Of a DNA stretch of 64,000 nucleotides, positions 24,002 to 32,991 are shown one piece after another. The notes below the pieces were generated by a model, which was given only the letters and a program-made list of their open reading frames with translations, was not told the DNA's origin and made no database searches. Source of the stretch: Candidatus Kosakonia sp. 282A-S69. Its GTDB lineage: Bacteria > Pseudomonadota > Gammaproteobacteria > Enterobacterales > Enterobacteriaceae. Where the stretch lies: NCBI RefSeq assembly GCF_029433855.1, contig NZ_JAROAU010000003.1:2476656-2540655 (forward strand), in the 5' to 3' direction. Made by a program: the position numbers and the translations under genes. How positions within the stretch are numbered: the stretch's first letter is position 1; every line of letters begins with the position of its first letter.

Positions 24002-24186
24002 TAGGCCGGATAAGGCGAAGCCTGCATCCGGCAAATTTGCCGCGTTGAGAATGCCGGATGGCGCTGGCGCTTATCCAGCCTACGCGGTTTCAGCGGGTTC
24101 ATTATCGATTGCCAGATGGTGCATTACACCGTTTAAGCGGCTCCACTCCCGTAGGCCGGATAAGGCGTAGCCGCCATCCGGCCTAC
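24002..24186. repeat. Cluster of three REP sequences
   Basis: REP palindromes at 24002-24032, 24053-24083 and 24151-24186, alternating in orientation (GGCCGGATAAGGCG and GCCGGATGGCGC forms), separated by unrelated short spacers. With 23926-23957 they make a four-REP BIME-like cluster in the intergenic region upstream of ybhL's end. Confidence 0.82.
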
Positions 24187-24192
24187 GGTGCT

Positions 24193-24366
24193 TTAGCGCG
24201 ACGCGCTGGACGATCCTGATGAAACCAACACTATCAGCGTTTGGAATATGTTGAGAAAAGCGGTCGCCGCGCTGAGCGCCACGCCCGCCGCCAGCCACAA
24301 ATACGCTTTCACCAGTAACTCAACGGGCATCAGCTGCACCGGGGCTATCCAGCCAGATACTCTCAC
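24193..24366 (-). CDS. Possible 57-aa membrane ORF, BI-1-like remnant
   Basis: A short minus-strand frame opens at GTG 24366 behind GGAGGAG and stops at 24193. It encodes one likely membrane helix (AYLWLAAGVALSAATAF, about residues 21-37) and a Ser-rich tail. The helix resembles the first helix of the neighbouring YbhL (VYGWMTCGLLLTAFVAW). In K-12 a second Bax-inhibitor-1-related gene, ybhM, sits here. This may be a decayed or truncated relative, a real small membrane protein, or a chance frame. The ybhL terminator lies between it and ybhL. Confidence 0.3.
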   Translation of the reverse strand: MRVSGWIAPVQLMPVELLVKAYLWLAAGVALSAATAFLNIFQTLIVLVSSGSSSASR

Positions 24367-24385
24367 CGCTCCTCCGTGAAAAGCG

Positions 24386-24411
24386 CAAAAAAATCCCGGC
24401 CGCGGCCGGGA
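24386..24411 (-). terminator. Terminator after ybhL
   Basis: On the minus strand CCCGGCC-GC-GGCCGGG is followed by ATTTTTTTG, a compact GC-rich stem with T tract 16 bp after the ybhL stop codon. Confidence 0.88.
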
Positions 24412-24427
24412 TGAGGTACGCCGTTGC

Positions 24428-25135
24428 TTAACGGCGGTTGCCGAAAATACGCAGCAGCATCAGGAACAGGTTGATAAAGTCGAGGTAGAGCGTTAACGCA
24501 CCCAGAATCGAGTATCTGCGCAGCTCTGCGCTGTTGCTGACATCAATCTGCTGACCGATCGCTTTCAGCTTCTGCGTGTCATAAGCGGTCAGGCCGACAA
24601 AGACAATCACACCGATATAGGTGATGACCCACATCAGCGCCTCGCTCTTCAGCCAGAAGTTGACCAGCGAAGCGAGCACAATACCAATCAGCCCCATAAA
24701 GAGCATATTGCCGAAGCCGCTGAGATCGCGTTTGGTGGTGTAGCCATAAAGGCTCATCACGCCAAACATCCCGGCGGTGACCACAAAGGTGGCGGCAATC
24801 GACTGCGAGGTATAGACCAGCAGAATGCTGGAGAGCGTCAGGCCGGTGAGCGCCGAATAGAGCATAAACAGGCCGGTCGCCAGCGCGGGGCTCAGTTTAT
24901 GGATCATACCGGAGATGACAAACACCAGCGCCAGCTGGGCGATAATCAGCCCGAAGAAGGTGATTTGGCTGGAGAAGACGAAGCTCATGATCGCTTCGCT
25001 GCGTGCGGCGTACCATGCGACAAAGGCGGTTAACAGCAGACCGCAGGTCATCCAGCCATAGACCTGCGCCATATAAGTTTGCAGCCCGGTACGGCTGCCC
25101 TGCACGATGGAATCGGAACGGGGGAAACGATCCAT
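24428..25135 (-). CDS. ybhL: Bax inhibitor-1/YccA family membrane protein YbhL
   Basis: A 235-aa protein with seven membrane helices of the BI-1 (TMBIM) family, proposed pH-sensitive calcium leak or stress proteins; the bacterial role is not settled. It starts MDRFPRSDSIVQGSRTG and ends LFLMLLRIFGNRR, matching E. coli YbhL. The conserved YDTQ motif (VGLTAYDTQKLK) is present. The start at 25135 is chosen by homology over an in-frame ATG at 25162. Confidence 0.96.
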   Translation of the reverse strand: MDRFPRSDSIVQGSRTGLQTYMAQVYGWMTCGLLLTAFVAWYAARSEAIMSFVFSSQITFFGLIIAQLALVFVISGMIHKLSPALATGLFMLYSALTGLTLSSILLVYTSQSIAATFVVTAGMFGVMSLYGYTTKRDLSGFGNMLFMGLIGIVLASLVNFWLKSEALMWVITYIGVIVFVGLTAYDTQKLKAIGQQIDVSNSAELRRYSILGALTLYLDFINLFLMLLRIFGNRR

Positions 25136-25199
25136 AATCACTCCTGATTGATGGGTTAACACAGCAGTAAGGTTAACACATCAATCGGCACCCTGCGTG

Positions 25200-25652
25200 C
25201 TACCAGCGTTTCGCTGCCTGCCGATCGCTGTCGCGCGCTTCCACCCAGCGTTCGCCCTCCGGCGTCGCTTCGCGCTTCCAGAAGGGCGCGCGGGTTTTCA
25301 GGTAGTCCATGATAAATTGCCCGGCCTCGAAGGCGCTGCTACGGTGCGCGCTCCCCACGCCGACAAAGACAATCTCATCCCCCGGCCAGAGTTCGCCGAT
25401 GCGGTGATAGACGCTTACCCGGCCGAGCGGCCAGCGGCTGCGCGCCTCGTCAACGATGGCGGCCAGCGACTTCTCCGTCATCCCCGGATAGTGCTCCAGG
25501 GTTAAGGCGCTGACGCTGTCGCCCAGATTGTGGTTGCGCACTTTGCCGGTAAAGGTCACCACCGCCCCATCTTCATCGCGCCCGGCCAGCCAGCTGTACT
25601 CATTGCCGACGTTGAACGCGGCGCGGTCGACGCAAATTCGCGTTTCGCTCAT
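25200..25652 (-). CDS. moaE: Molybdopterin synthase catalytic subunit MoaE
   Basis: A 150-aa protein, the same length as E. coli MoaE. With MoaD it transfers sulfur to cyclic pyranopterin monophosphate to form molybdopterin. The active-site segment KTRAPFWKREATPEG with its lysines and the RxxxHRSSAFEAG region are intact. Last gene of moaABCDE; its start is one base after the moaD stop. Confidence 0.97.
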   Translation of the reverse strand: MSETRICVDRAAFNVGNEYSWLAGRDEDGAVVTFTGKVRNHNLGDSVSALTLEHYPGMTEKSLAAIVDEARSRWPLGRVSVYHRIGELWPGDEIVFVGVGSAHRSSAFEAGQFIMDYLKTRAPFWKREATPEGERWVEARDSDRQAAKRW

Positions 25653-25653
25653 C

Positions 25654-25899
25654 TCAGCCTCCGGTCACCGGCGGGAAAAAGGCCACTTCATCGCCGCTTG
25701 CCAGCGGATGATCGAAAGTGACCATTGTCTGATTGACTGCCGCCAGCAGTTTGCCCTCCTCCAGCGCCAGCGCCCAGCGGTCGCCCTGCGCGGCAAGATG
25801 CTGGCGCAGCGCTTCGACGGAGGGGAAAAGTGTCTCAACGTTGAGCGTGTCGCAGCCCACCAGCTCGCGCACCTGCGCGAAAAAGAGTACTTTAAGCAT
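25654..25899 (-). CDS. moaD: Molybdopterin synthase sulfur carrier MoaD
   Basis: An 81-aa ubiquitin-like sulfur carrier. It begins [15 protein letters not shown] and ends FFPPVTGG; the C-terminal Gly-Gly is the site adenylated by MoeB and thiocarboxylated. The frame is open upstream, but the ATG at 25899 is the homologous start. It overlaps moaC by 8 nt. Confidence 0.97.
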   Translation of the reverse strand: MLKVLFFAQVRELVGCDTLNVETLFPSVEALRQHLAAQGDRWALALEEGKLLAAVNQTMVTFDHPLASGDEVAFFPPVTGG

Positions 25900-26377
25900 C
25901 GCTCTCCACCCTGAAATCCCCCGATTTGCCGCCGCTTTTTGCCAGCAGACGCAGCGGGCCAATCACCATATCTTTCTGCACCGCTTTGCACATATCGTAG
26001 ATCGTCAGCGCGGCGACCGAGGCGGCGGTTAAAGCTTCCATCTCGACGCCGGTTTTGCCGCTCAGACGGCAGACAGATTCAATGCGCACGCGGTTATGCT
26101 CCGGCTGCGCCTGCAGGTGTACCTCCACTTTGCTCAGCAACAGCGGATGGCAGAGCGGGATCAGCTCCCAGGTGCGTTTCGCCGCCTGAATACCGGCAAT
26201 GCGCGCGGTGGCGAAGACATCGCCTTTGTGATGGCTACCGTTGACAATCATCGCCAGCGTCTCTGGCAGCATGGTAACAAAGGCTTCGGCGCGCGCTTCG
26301 CGCACGGTTTCCGCTTTGGCGGAGACATCCACCATATGCGCTTCGCCGTCGGCGTTAATGTGGGTCAGTTGCGACAT
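25892..26377 (-). CDS. moaC: Cyclic pyranopterin monophosphate synthase MoaC
   Basis: A 161-aa enzyme that, with MoaA, converts GTP through 3',8-cyclo-GTP to cyclic pyranopterin monophosphate. The motifs [29 protein letters not shown] and [22 protein letters not shown], with the catalytic His and Lys residues of the family, are present. Full E. coli length. Three bases separate it from moaB. Confidence 0.97.
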   Translation of the reverse strand: MSQLTHINADGEAHMVDVSAKAETVREARAEAFVTMLPETLAMIVNGSHHKGDVFATARIAGIQAAKRTWELIPLCHPLLLSKVEVHLQAQPEHNRVRIESVCRLSGKTGVEMEALTAASVAALTIYDMCKAVQKDMVIGPLRLLAKSGGKSGDFRVESDA

Positions 26378-26380
26378 AAC

Positions 26381-26893
26381 TTACTTCTTCAAATGGGAGT
26401 AAAAATTACACGGACGCGTGCGCGCATCGAGCTGCGGTTCAATGACGTTTTCCCATGCGGTGCGGCACGCTTTGGTCGAGCCGGGCATGGCGAAAATCAG
26501 CGTCTGGTTGGCAACGCCCGCCAGCGCCCGGGATTGCAGCGTCGAGGTGCCGATCTCTTCGAAGGACAACATGCGAAACAGCTCGCCAAAGCCCTCAATT
26601 TCGCGGTCAAACAGCGGCAGCAGCGCTTCCGGCGTCTGGTCACCTTCTGTGAAGCCAGTCCCGCCGTTAATCAGCACCGCCTGCACTTCGTCGCTTGCGA
26701 TCCATGCTGAGACCTGGGCGCGAATGGCGTAGCGGTTCTCATTGACGATCGCTTTATCCACCACCTGATGTCCGGCATCGTGCGCGGCGTCGCGCAGATA
26801 GTGACCGGAGGTGTCATCCTCTTCACCGCGACGGCTGGAAACCGTCAAAATAGCAAGCCTGACCGGGATAAACTCAGCGCTGACCTGGCTCAT
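26381..26893 (-). CDS. moaB: Molybdenum cofactor biosynthesis protein MoaB
   Basis: A 170-aa MogA-like protein of the MoCF fold (LTVSSRRGEEDDTSG, GGTGFTEGDQTPE). Its close relatives adenylate molybdopterin; E. coli MoaB itself appears dispensable. Length and sequence match E. coli. It lies between moaA (18-nt gap) and moaC. Confidence 0.97.
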   Translation of the reverse strand: MSQVSAEFIPVRLAILTVSSRRGEEDDTSGHYLRDAAHDAGHQVVDKAIVNENRYAIRAQVSAWIASDEVQAVLINGGTGFTEGDQTPEALLPLFDREIEGFGELFRMLSFEEIGTSTLQSRALAGVANQTLIFAMPGSTKACRTAWENVIEPQLDARTRPCNFYSHLKK

Positions 26894-26911
26894 CTCTCTC
26901 TCCTTGCGGCG

Positions 26912-27901
26912 TTACCCGCCGATATATGAAAGGTTTTGCGTAATGCCCGTATTGCCCTGATGCAGGAAGTGGGTCTGCTTTTTCTGGCTGAGCGCCGTGG
27001 CGATACGATCTTCAAGCCTGCTCTGCTCCTCGTCCGCCTGCAGCAGATCGCGCAGATCGACGCCGCCATCGCCAAACAGGCAGAGGTGCAATTTGCCGGT
27101 GGAGGAGACGCGCAGGCGGTTGCAGCTGGCGCAGAAATCTTTTTCATAGGGCATGATAAGCCCGATCTCGCCCTCGTAATCCGGGTGGCAGAAGACCTGC
27201 GCCGGGCCGTCGCTGCGCTGGCGCAGCTGGTGGATCCAGCCGCGTTTAAGCAGCTCGTCGCGCAGTACCATGCCGGAGATGTGATGTTTGCGGAACAGAT
27301 CGCTCCCTTCCCCCGTCTCCATCAGTTCAATAAAGCGTAGCTGGATTGGCCGCGTCTGGATCCACTCCAGGAAGGTATCGAGCTGGTGATGGTTCACGTC
27401 GCGCATCAGCACAGTATTGACCTTCACCTTCGAAAAACCGGCGCTAAAGGCGGCGTCGATGCCCGCCATCACCTGACGAAACTTATCCTGCCCGGTAATG
27501 GCGTGAAACTGGCGAGCGTCGAGGCTGTCGACGCTGACATTGATCGCCGTCAGCCCGGCGTCGCGCCACTGGGCGACGTCGCGGGCCATGCGGTAACCGT
27601 TGGTGGTGACGGCAATCTGGCGAATGGCGGCGTTCTCCCGCACCGCGGCGATGATGTCGGTGAAATCGCGGCGCAGCGACGGTTCACCGCCCGTCAGACG
27701 CACTTTTTCAGTGCCCATCGCGCTAAAGGCGCGGGTCACGCGGCGAATTTCATCGAGGCTGAGAAAGCCGTTGTTATTAACGCCGCCGGGCTTGTAGCCA
27801 TCCGGCAGGCAGTAGGTGCAACGAAAATTGCACACGTCGGTAATCGACAAACGCAAGTAATAGAACTTGCGCGCGAACGCGTCAGTCAGTTGTGAGGCCA
27901 T
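26912..27901 (-). CDS. moaA: GTP 3',8-cyclase MoaA
   Basis: A 329-aa radical SAM enzyme, the first step of molybdenum cofactor synthesis. The N-terminal cluster cysteines are in CNFRCTYC (C24, C28, C31), a second cluster is bound by the C-terminal CASCNRLRV and a later cysteine, and the protein ends in the essential Gly-Gly (NLSYIGG). The start at 27901 follows E. coli; an upstream in-frame start at 27946 is not supported. It is preceded by a long structured leader (28016-28210). Confidence 0.97.
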   Translation of the reverse strand: MASQLTDAFARKFYYLRLSITDVCNFRCTYCLPDGYKPGGVNNNGFLSLDEIRRVTRAFSAMGTEKVRLTGGEPSLRRDFTDIIAAVRENAAIRQIAVTTNGYRMARDVAQWRDAGLTAINVSVDSLDARQFHAITGQDKFRQVMAGIDAAFSAGFSKVKVNTVLMRDVNHHQLDTFLEWIQTRPIQLRFIELMETGEGSDLFRKHHISGMVLRDELLKRGWIHQLRQRSDGPAQVFCHPDYEGEIGLIMPYEKDFCASCNRLRVSSTGKLHLCLFGDGGVDLRDLLQADEEQSRLEDRIATALSQKKQTHFLHQGNTGITQNLSYIGG

Positions 27902-28009
27902 GTACACCTTTCCAAGTACGGGAGATGCAGTCATTTCTTCCTGCACCCTGGCAGCAAGAGCTCACGCTCTGCTACGGCCAAAGCACCATATCTTGCGACA
28001 CAGGTGCAG

Positions 28010-28140
28010 AGGCTTGAGTGTATCCTCGTCGTCTTTCGGGCGGCATCGGTGTTGGCTGCCTTCGCGCCCCCCGGTCACATAGCGATCTATGCTCCCGGGG
28101 AGTTGCTCAGTTGCCGCCTTGATGCAACCCGAAATGCTGT
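28010..28140 (-). ncRNA. Moco-type riboswitch aptamer in moaA leader
   Basis: The minus-strand leader contains CAGCATTTCGGGTTGCATC, then GGCAACTGAGC, a CCCCGGGAGCATAGAT/ATGTGACCGGGG stem region, GCGAAGGCAGCCAACACC, and GATGCCGCCCGAAAGAC. TTTCGGG-GCATC pairs with GATGC-GCCCGAAA to close the domain, the outline of the molybdenum cofactor (MOCO) RNA motif found upstream of enterobacterial moaA. Binding of Moco or its tungsten analogue would repress moaABCDE. Recognised by eye from memory of the motif; boundaries are approximate. Confidence 0.82.
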
Positions 28141-28141
28141 G

Positions 28142-28210
28142 AGGAGTATCCTCGCCGTCTTTCGGGCTACATCGGTGGGATGTACCCCGAAAGCCATTGA
28201 GGAGGGTTAT
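28142..28210 (-). promoter_or_regulatory. Aptamer-less duplicate of the Moco riboswitch stem
   Basis: Just 5' of the aptamer the leader carries a second copy of its outer parts: CTCCTCAATGGCTTTCGGGG, TACATC, a CCACC loop, GATGTAGCCCGAAAGACG and GCGAGGATAC. The 30 bases at 28146-28175 match 28020-28049 at 27 positions. It folds into a hairpin of about 14 pairs with no room for the aptamer interior. It may be a regulatory hairpin or a remnant of a tandem duplication. Confidence 0.75.
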
Positions 28211-28439
28211 GTTAGGCACGCTAACATGCTCTGGCGATAGTAGCGCGATCGCCCGGCTTTCGCCATTATGAATATCGTTATATAAATCAGTACATAGCGA
28301 CATAATCGTGCACAATGGCTACAGAGTACGCGAAAATCGCATTTTTGCTTTGATATGTGTCATTTTACACGGGACGCGGCATCGTCTTTTGGTGGTATTT
28401 ACGCTAACGTAGCGCGATAAAAAATCATAAGGAACAATT

Positions 28440-29348
28440 ATGCGTAACCGCACCCTCGCCGACCTGGATCGCGTTGTCGCGCTCGGCGGCGGGCATGGTC
28501 TTGGGCGGGTGATGTCTTCGCTTGCCTCACTGGGATCGCGCCTCACCGGCATTGTCACCACTACCGATAACGGCGGCTCCACCGGACGTATTCGCCGCTC
28601 CGAAGGCGGCATCGCCTGGGGCGATATGCGCAACTGCCTCAACCAGTTAATTACCGAACCGAGCGTCGCCTCGGCGATGTTTGAGTACCGTTTTAGCGGC
28701 AATGGCGAGCTTTCGGGCCATAACCTCGGAAACCTGATGTTAAAGGCGCTTGATCACCTCAGCGTGCGCCCGCTGGAAGCCATCAACTTAATTCGCAATT
28801 TATTGAAAGTGGATGCCTTCTTAATCCCGATGTCCGAGCAGCCGGTCGATTTGATGGCCACGGACAGCGAAGGCAACGTGGTGTATGGCGAGGTCAATAT
28901 CGACCAACTGCATGCGCCGGTGCAGGAGCTGATGCTGTCGCCGAAAGTCCACGCCACCCGCGAAGCGGTGCAGGCGATTGCTGAAGCGGATCTGATCCTG
29001 ATTGGCCCCGGCAGTTTCTACACCAGCCTGCTGCCGCTACTGCTGCTCGATGAGTTAGCCCAGGCGCTACGCCGCACGCCTGCGCCGGTGGTCTATATCG
29101 GTAACCTCGGAAAAGAGCTCAGCCCCGCTGCTGCTGGTCTGACGCTGGCGGATAAGCTCTCGACCATGGAGCAGTACATCGGCAAGCGCATTATCGACGC
29201 GGCGGTGGTGGGACCAAAAGTGGACGCCAGTTCGGTCACAGACCGGCTGATTATTCAGGAGGAGCTGGAGGCGAGCGATATCCCCTATCGTCACGACCGG
29301 GTCCTGCTGCGCAACGCCCTGGAGAGAGCGGTGCAGCAGCTTGGCTGA
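28440..29348 (+). CDS. ybhK: YvcK/CofD-like protein YbhK
   Basis: A 302-aa member of the YvcK family (CofD-like Rossmann fold), called gluconeogenesis factor from B. subtilis work; E. coli YbhK function is unknown. The N-terminal [14 protein letters not shown] and [12 protein letters not shown] motifs, and [15 protein letters not shown], are family hallmarks. It is divergent from moaA as in K-12. A GACGGGGC/GCCCCGTC hairpin (29355-29377) follows the stop, but its T tract is poor. Confidence 0.94.
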   Translation: MRNRTLADLDRVVALGGGHGLGRVMSSLASLGSRLTGIVTTTDNGGSTGRIRRSEGGIAWGDMRNCLNQLITEPSVASAMFEYRFSGNGELSGHNLGNLMLKALDHLSVRPLEAINLIRNLLKVDAFLIPMSEQPVDLMATDSEGNVVYGEVNIDQLHAPVQELMLSPKVHATREAVQAIAEADLILIGPGSFYTSLLPLLLLDELAQALRRTPAPVVYIGNLGKELSPAAAGLTLADKLSTMEQYIGKRIIDAAVVGPKVDASSVTDRLIIQEELEASDIPYRHDRVLLRNALERAVQQLG

Positions 29349-29387
29349 CGCGCGGACGGGGCAGACTCAGCCCCGTCAAAGCCTTTG

Positions 29388-29412
29388 CTTAATTTCTTAA
29401 GGTTGTCTTAAA
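29388..29412 (+). promoter_or_regulatory. PmrA (BasR) box upstream of eptA
   Basis: CTTAAG (29396-29401) and CTTAAA (29407-29412) are direct half-sites separated by five bases, the PmrA box arrangement. A third CTTAAT lies at 29388-29393. The site is 45 bp before the eptA start, as expected for autoregulation of eptA-pmrAB. Confidence 0.82.
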
Positions 29413-29456
29413 AATCCACTGTCAGCATAGCGCTATTCTCATTCTGGAATTTGGCT

Positions 29457-31100
29457 ATGCGCACGCTTTCGCTTCACCGGCCCTCTTTAAGCCGCCTCTC
29501 ACTGCTCACGCTTGCGGCGCTCTATATCGCGCTGGTGCTCAATATTGTCTTTTACCGCCAGGCGTTTCATCTGCTGCCGGTCGACTCGCTGCATAACGCC
29601 CTGGTGTTCCTCACCATGCCGCTGGTGGCCTTTAGCGTGATCAACATTGTACTGACGCTGGCATCGTTTCTGCGCCTCGACCGGCTGCTGCTGAGCCTGT
29701 TTATTCTGGTCTGCGCCGCTGCGCAGTACTTTATCTCCACCTTCGGCGTGATTATCGACCGCTCGATGATCACTAATATTCTCGATACCACCGCGGCGGA
29801 GAGCTTCGCCCTGGTGTCGGGCAAAATGGTCATGACGCTGGTGCTGACCGCTCTGCTTCCGGTGATCATCGCCTGGTGGATCAAGATCAAACCGGCCCGC
29901 CCACGGCTGCGCGGCATAATGCTGCGCCTGCTCAGCGTGGCGATCTCCGCACTGATGATCGTTGCCGTGGCGGTGCCGTTTTATAAAGATTACGCCTCGC
30001 TGTTTCGCAACAACAAAGAGCTGGTGAAGTCCCTTGGCCCGTCGAACGCCATTGCTGCCTCGCTCTCCTGGTATGTCCATAACCGCATGGATAACCTGCC
30101 GCTGGTGCGCATCGGAGAAGATGCCCATCAGCTTGCGCAGATGAAGCGCGGCGCGCGTAAAAACCTCACCATTCTGGTGCTGGGCGAAACCTCGCGCGGG
30201 GATAACTTCTCTCTCGGCGGATATGGTCGCGACACTAACCCGCTGCTGAAGCAGGATAATGTTATCTACTTTCCCAACACGACTTCGTGCGGCACTGCAA
30301 CGGCGGTCTCCGTGCCCTGCATGTTCTCCGGCATGACGCGCGCCCACTATGACGATCAGCTGGCGCATCACCAGGAGGGGTTGCTTGATGTGGTGCAGCG
30401 CGCCGGAATTCAGGTGCTGTGGAATGAGAACGACGGCGGCTGTAAAGGGGCCTGCGACCGGGTGCCGCATCAGGATATGACGCAGCTGAACCTGGCGGAT
30501 TACTGCATTAAGGGCGAGTGCCAGGATGAGATCCTGTTCCGCGATCTGGCCCGCTATATCGATCAACTTCCGGGCGACGGGCTGATTGTGCTGCACACCA
30601 TTGGCAGCCACGGCCCAACCTACTACAACCGCTACCCGGCGCAGATGCGGAAATTTACCCCGACCTGCGACACCAATGAGATCCAGACCTGCTCCCGCGA
30701 GCAGCTGGTGAACACCTATGACAACACCATCGTCTATGTCGACTATATTGTTGATAAAGCGATTAAATTACTGCAATCAAAACAGGAGAGGTTTACCACC
30801 AGCCTGGTCTACCTCTCCGATCATGGCGAATCACTGGGTGAAAATGGCGTTTACCTGCACGGGCTGCCCTACTCCATCGCGCCCGCCACGCAGAAACATG
30901 TGCCGCTGCTGATCTGGCTCTCGCCGGATTACCAGACGCGCTACGGCATTAACAGCCAGTGTGTCGCGAAAAATGCGCGGGAGAAGGCCTACTCGCAGGA
31001 TAACCTCTTCCCGACCATGTTAGGTATACTGGGCGTCAGCACCACGGTCTACCATCCTGAAGACGATATTCTCACGCCGTGCCGGGAGCAGGTGAAATGA
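29457..31100 (+). CDS. eptA: Lipid A phosphoethanolamine transferase EptA (PmrC)
   Basis: A 547-aa inner-membrane enzyme, the same length as E. coli EptA, that adds phosphoethanolamine to lipid A and so lowers binding of polymyxin and cationic peptides. Five N-terminal membrane helices (to about residue 175) precede a periplasmic alkaline-phosphatase-like domain with the catalytic threonine in GETSRGDN (about residue 245), paired cysteines ([24 protein letters not shown]) and the metal-site motif [14 protein letters not shown] 29457 is preferred over TTG 29451. Its stop overlaps the pmrA start (ATGA). In K-12 this operon is located far away. Confidence 0.96.
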   Translation: MRTLSLHRPSLSRLSLLTLAALYIALVLNIVFYRQAFHLLPVDSLHNALVFLTMPLVAFSVINIVLTLASFLRLDRLLLSLFILVCAAAQYFISTFGVIIDRSMITNILDTTAAESFALVSGKMVMTLVLTALLPVIIAWWIKIKPARPRLRGIMLRLLSVAISALMIVAVAVPFYKDYASLFRNNKELVKSLGPSNAIAASLSWYVHNRMDNLPLVRIGEDAHQLAQMKRGARKNLTILVLGETSRGDNFSLGGYGRDTNPLLKQDNVIYFPNTTSCGTATAVSVPCMFSGMTRAHYDDQLAHHQEGLLDVVQRAGIQVLWNENDGGCKGACDRVPHQDMTQLNLADYCIKGECQDEILFRDLARYIDQLPGDGLIVLHTIGSHGPTYYNRYPAQMRKFTPTCDTNEIQTCSREQLVNTYDNTIVYVDYIVDKAIKLLQSKQERFTTSLVYLSDHGESLGENGVYLHGLPYSIAPATQKHVPLLIWLSPDYQTRYGINSQCVAKNAREKAYSQDNLFPTMLGILGVSTTVYHPEDDILTPCREQVK

Positions 31101-31771
31101 AAATTCTGGTGATTGAAGATGATGCGCTGCTGCAACAGGGGCTGATCCTCGCGATGCAGAGTGAAGGCTACGCCTGCGATGGTGTCTCGACCGCCCATGA
31201 AGCGGCGCTCTGCCTGGCGGGAGGTCACTACAGCCTGATTGTGCTCGATCTCGGCCTGCCTGATGAAGATGGTCTGCATCTGCTCAACAGGCTGCGTAAA
31301 GAGAAATATACCCTGCCGGTGCTGATCCTTACCGCCCGCGATACCCTCGACGATCGCGTGGCGGGGCTTGATACCGGCGCGGATGATTACCTGGTCAAAC
31401 CCTTTGCACTTGATGAGCTTAACGCCCGCATTCGCGCGCTGCTGCGCCGTCATAACAATCAGGGCGATAACGAGATTGTTCACGGCAACCTGACGTTGAA
31501 CGTCACCCGCCGCCAGGCGTGGCTGGAGGGGCAACTGCTGGAGCTGACGCCAAAAGAGTACGCGCTCTTATCGCGCCTGATGCTGAAAGCCGAAAGCCCG
31601 GTGCATCGCGAAATCCTCTACAACGATATTTACAACTGGGATAACGAGCCCTCCACCAATACGCTGGAAGTGCATATCCACAATCTGCGCGACAAGATTG
31701 GCAAGTCGCGCATCCGCACCGTGCGCGGCTTTGGCTATATGCTGGTGTCGCCGCAAGAGCGCTTTGCGTGA
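31097..31771 (+). CDS. basR: Response regulator PmrA (BasR)
   Basis: A 224-aa OmpR/PhoB-type regulator. The receiver has acidic residues IEDD, phospho-acceptor D51 ([12 protein letters not shown]) and the conserved lysine in DYLVKPF. The C-terminal winged helix includes [12 protein letters not shown] and the recognition-helix region [14 protein letters not shown]. It activates lipid A modification genes in response to Fe3+, Al3+ or low pH through PmrB, and via PmrD where present. It overlaps eptA by 4 nt and pmrB by 1 nt. Confidence 0.96.
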   Translation: MKILVIEDDALLQQGLILAMQSEGYACDGVSTAHEAALCLAGGHYSLIVLDLGLPDEDGLHLLNRLRKEKYTLPVLILTARDTLDDRVAGLDTGADDYLVKPFALDELNARIRALLRRHNNQGDNEIVHGNLTLNVTRRQAWLEGQLLELTPKEYALLSRLMLKAESPVHREILYNDIYNWDNEPSTNTLEVHIHNLRDKIGKSRIRTVRGFGYMLVSPQERFA

Positions 31772-32883
31772 TGGGAATGTTCGACTTTCGTCACTGGAGC
31801 CTGCGCCGCCGGCTGCTGCTGACCATTGGCGGCATTCTGCTCTTCTGCCAGCTGGTCAGCGTCTTCTGGCTCTGGCACGAGAGTGAAGAGCAGATCCAAC
31901 TGCTGGTGCAGACGGCGATCCACAACCACAACAACCGTAAACATATTGAGCATGAGGTGCGCGAAGCGGTGGCGAGCCTGCTGGTGCCAAGCCTGCTGAT
32001 TATCGGGCTTGCGCTGCTGCTCTGCATGCAGGCGGTGAAAGCGATCACCCGCCCGCTCTCGGAGCTTCAGCAGGAGCTGAATAAGCGCACGCCGAACAAC
32101 TTGCAGCCTATCATCCTCGATCAGAGCGTCAGCGAAGTGGAGGCGGTCACCTCCGCGATTAACGATCTGGTCTCGCGCCTGACGTTAACCCTCGATCGCG
32201 AGCGGCTCTTTACCGCTGATGTTGCTCATGAGCTGCGTACACCGCTCGCCGGGCTACGTCTGCACCTTGAACTGATGGCCAAAAGCAGCGGTATGCAGGT
32301 CGAGCCGCTGGTGCAGCGCCTCGATCAGATGACGGAAAATATCGCCCAGTTGCTGCTGCTGGCGCGCGTGGGGCAATCGTTCTCTGCCGGTACATATCAA
32401 CAAGTGACCCTGTTACGCGATGTGGTGCTGCCGATGGAAGAGGAGCTGCGTACCATGCTGGCGGCGCGCGATCAGCGCCTGGTAATGCCGGTTGAGGGCG
32501 AAGGGATGGCGGTAGCGGGCGATGCCACCTTGCTGCGGCTGCTGGTGCGTAATCTGGTGGAGAATGCCCATCGTTACAGCCCGGTCGGCAGTACGATTAC
32601 CGTGCGGCTGGAGCAGGCGGAAACGCCGGTGCTGGCGGTAGAAGATGAGGGGCAAGGGATTGATGAGAGCCGCAGCGGCGAGCTGAGCAAAGCGTTTGTC
32701 AGGATGGACAGCCGTTACGGCGGCGCCGGTCTCGGCTTAAGTATCGTCACGCGCATCGCGCAACTGCATGAGGCGCAGTTTTTCCTGCACAATCGGCTGA
32801 CGCAAAATGGGGTGCGGGCGTGGGTTAAATTCAGTGCGCCCGAGCGGGGAAGTCTCAGTAGCTCAGCAGCCAGTAATGGGTAA
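31771..32883 (+). CDS. basS: Sensor histidine kinase PmrB (BasS)
   Basis: A 370-aa membrane kinase. Two membrane helices (about residues 15-36 and 70-90) flank a short periplasmic sensor of about 30 residues; then HAMP, the H-box FTADVAHELRTPL (H153), N-box LVRNLVENAHRYSP, and G-boxes DEGQGID and GAGLGLSI. The periplasmic loop has WHESEEQ, partly conserved with E. coli (ExxE-type metal site). ATG 31771 overlaps the basR stop; ATG 31777 and GTG 31768 are alternatives. Confidence 0.95.
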   Translation: MGMFDFRHWSLRRRLLLTIGGILLFCQLVSVFWLWHESEEQIQLLVQTAIHNHNNRKHIEHEVREAVASLLVPSLLIIGLALLLCMQAVKAITRPLSELQQELNKRTPNNLQPIILDQSVSEVEAVTSAINDLVSRLTLTLDRERLFTADVAHELRTPLAGLRLHLELMAKSSGMQVEPLVQRLDQMTENIAQLLLLARVGQSFSAGTYQQVTLLRDVVLPMEEELRTMLAARDQRLVMPVEGEGMAVAGDATLLRLLVRNLVENAHRYSPVGSTITVRLEQAETPVLAVEDEGQGIDESRSGELSKAFVRMDSRYGGAGLGLSIVTRIAQLHEAQFFLHNRLTQNGVRAWVKFSAPERGSLSSSAASNG

Positions 32884-32947
32884 AGCCAACCACCACTGCC
32901 AGCACAAAGGCCACAGCAAAACACTCACGAACGGTAACTTGTTGCAT
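32855..32947 (-). CDS. pmrR: PmrR-like 30-aa membrane peptide
   Basis: A 30-codon frame on the minus strand encodes MQQVTVRECFAVAFVLAV followed by VVGFTHYWLLSY: one membrane helix with a polar N-terminus and aromatic C-terminus. It aligns without gaps to E. coli PmrR as I remember it over the last 25 residues, sharing V, E, F, V, V, F, W and the final Y. PmrR inhibits LpxT (lipid A 1-phosphate phosphorylation) and is encoded beside pmrB in E. coli. GAGGAGAG lies at ideal distance before ATG 32947. It overlaps the pmrB 3' end in antisense by 29 nt. Upstream there is a PmrA box (32992-33008) and a perfect hairpin over the ribosome site. Confidence 0.78.
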   Translation of the reverse strand: MQQVTVRECFAVAFVLAVVVGFTHYWLLSY

Positions 32948-32982
32948 CACACTCTCCTCGACAAAAACTGAGGAGAGTGTGA
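32947..32982 (-). promoter_or_regulatory. Hairpin covering the pmrR ribosome-binding site
   Basis: A perfect 13-bp inverted repeat, TCACACTCTCCTC / GAGGAGAGTGTGA, with a 10-nt loop. In the pmrR transcript the 3' arm holds the Shine-Dalgarno GAGGAG and the A of the start codon, so the folded form would hide the site. Whether the transcript begins upstream of the 5' arm is unknown. Confidence 0.7.
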
Positions 32983-32991
32983 CAGGGCTAT

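Noticed and set aside
29355-29377. Terminator after ybhK
   Set aside because: The GACGGGGC/GCCCCGTC stem is good, but what follows is AAAGCC rather than a T run; left as a hairpin note only.
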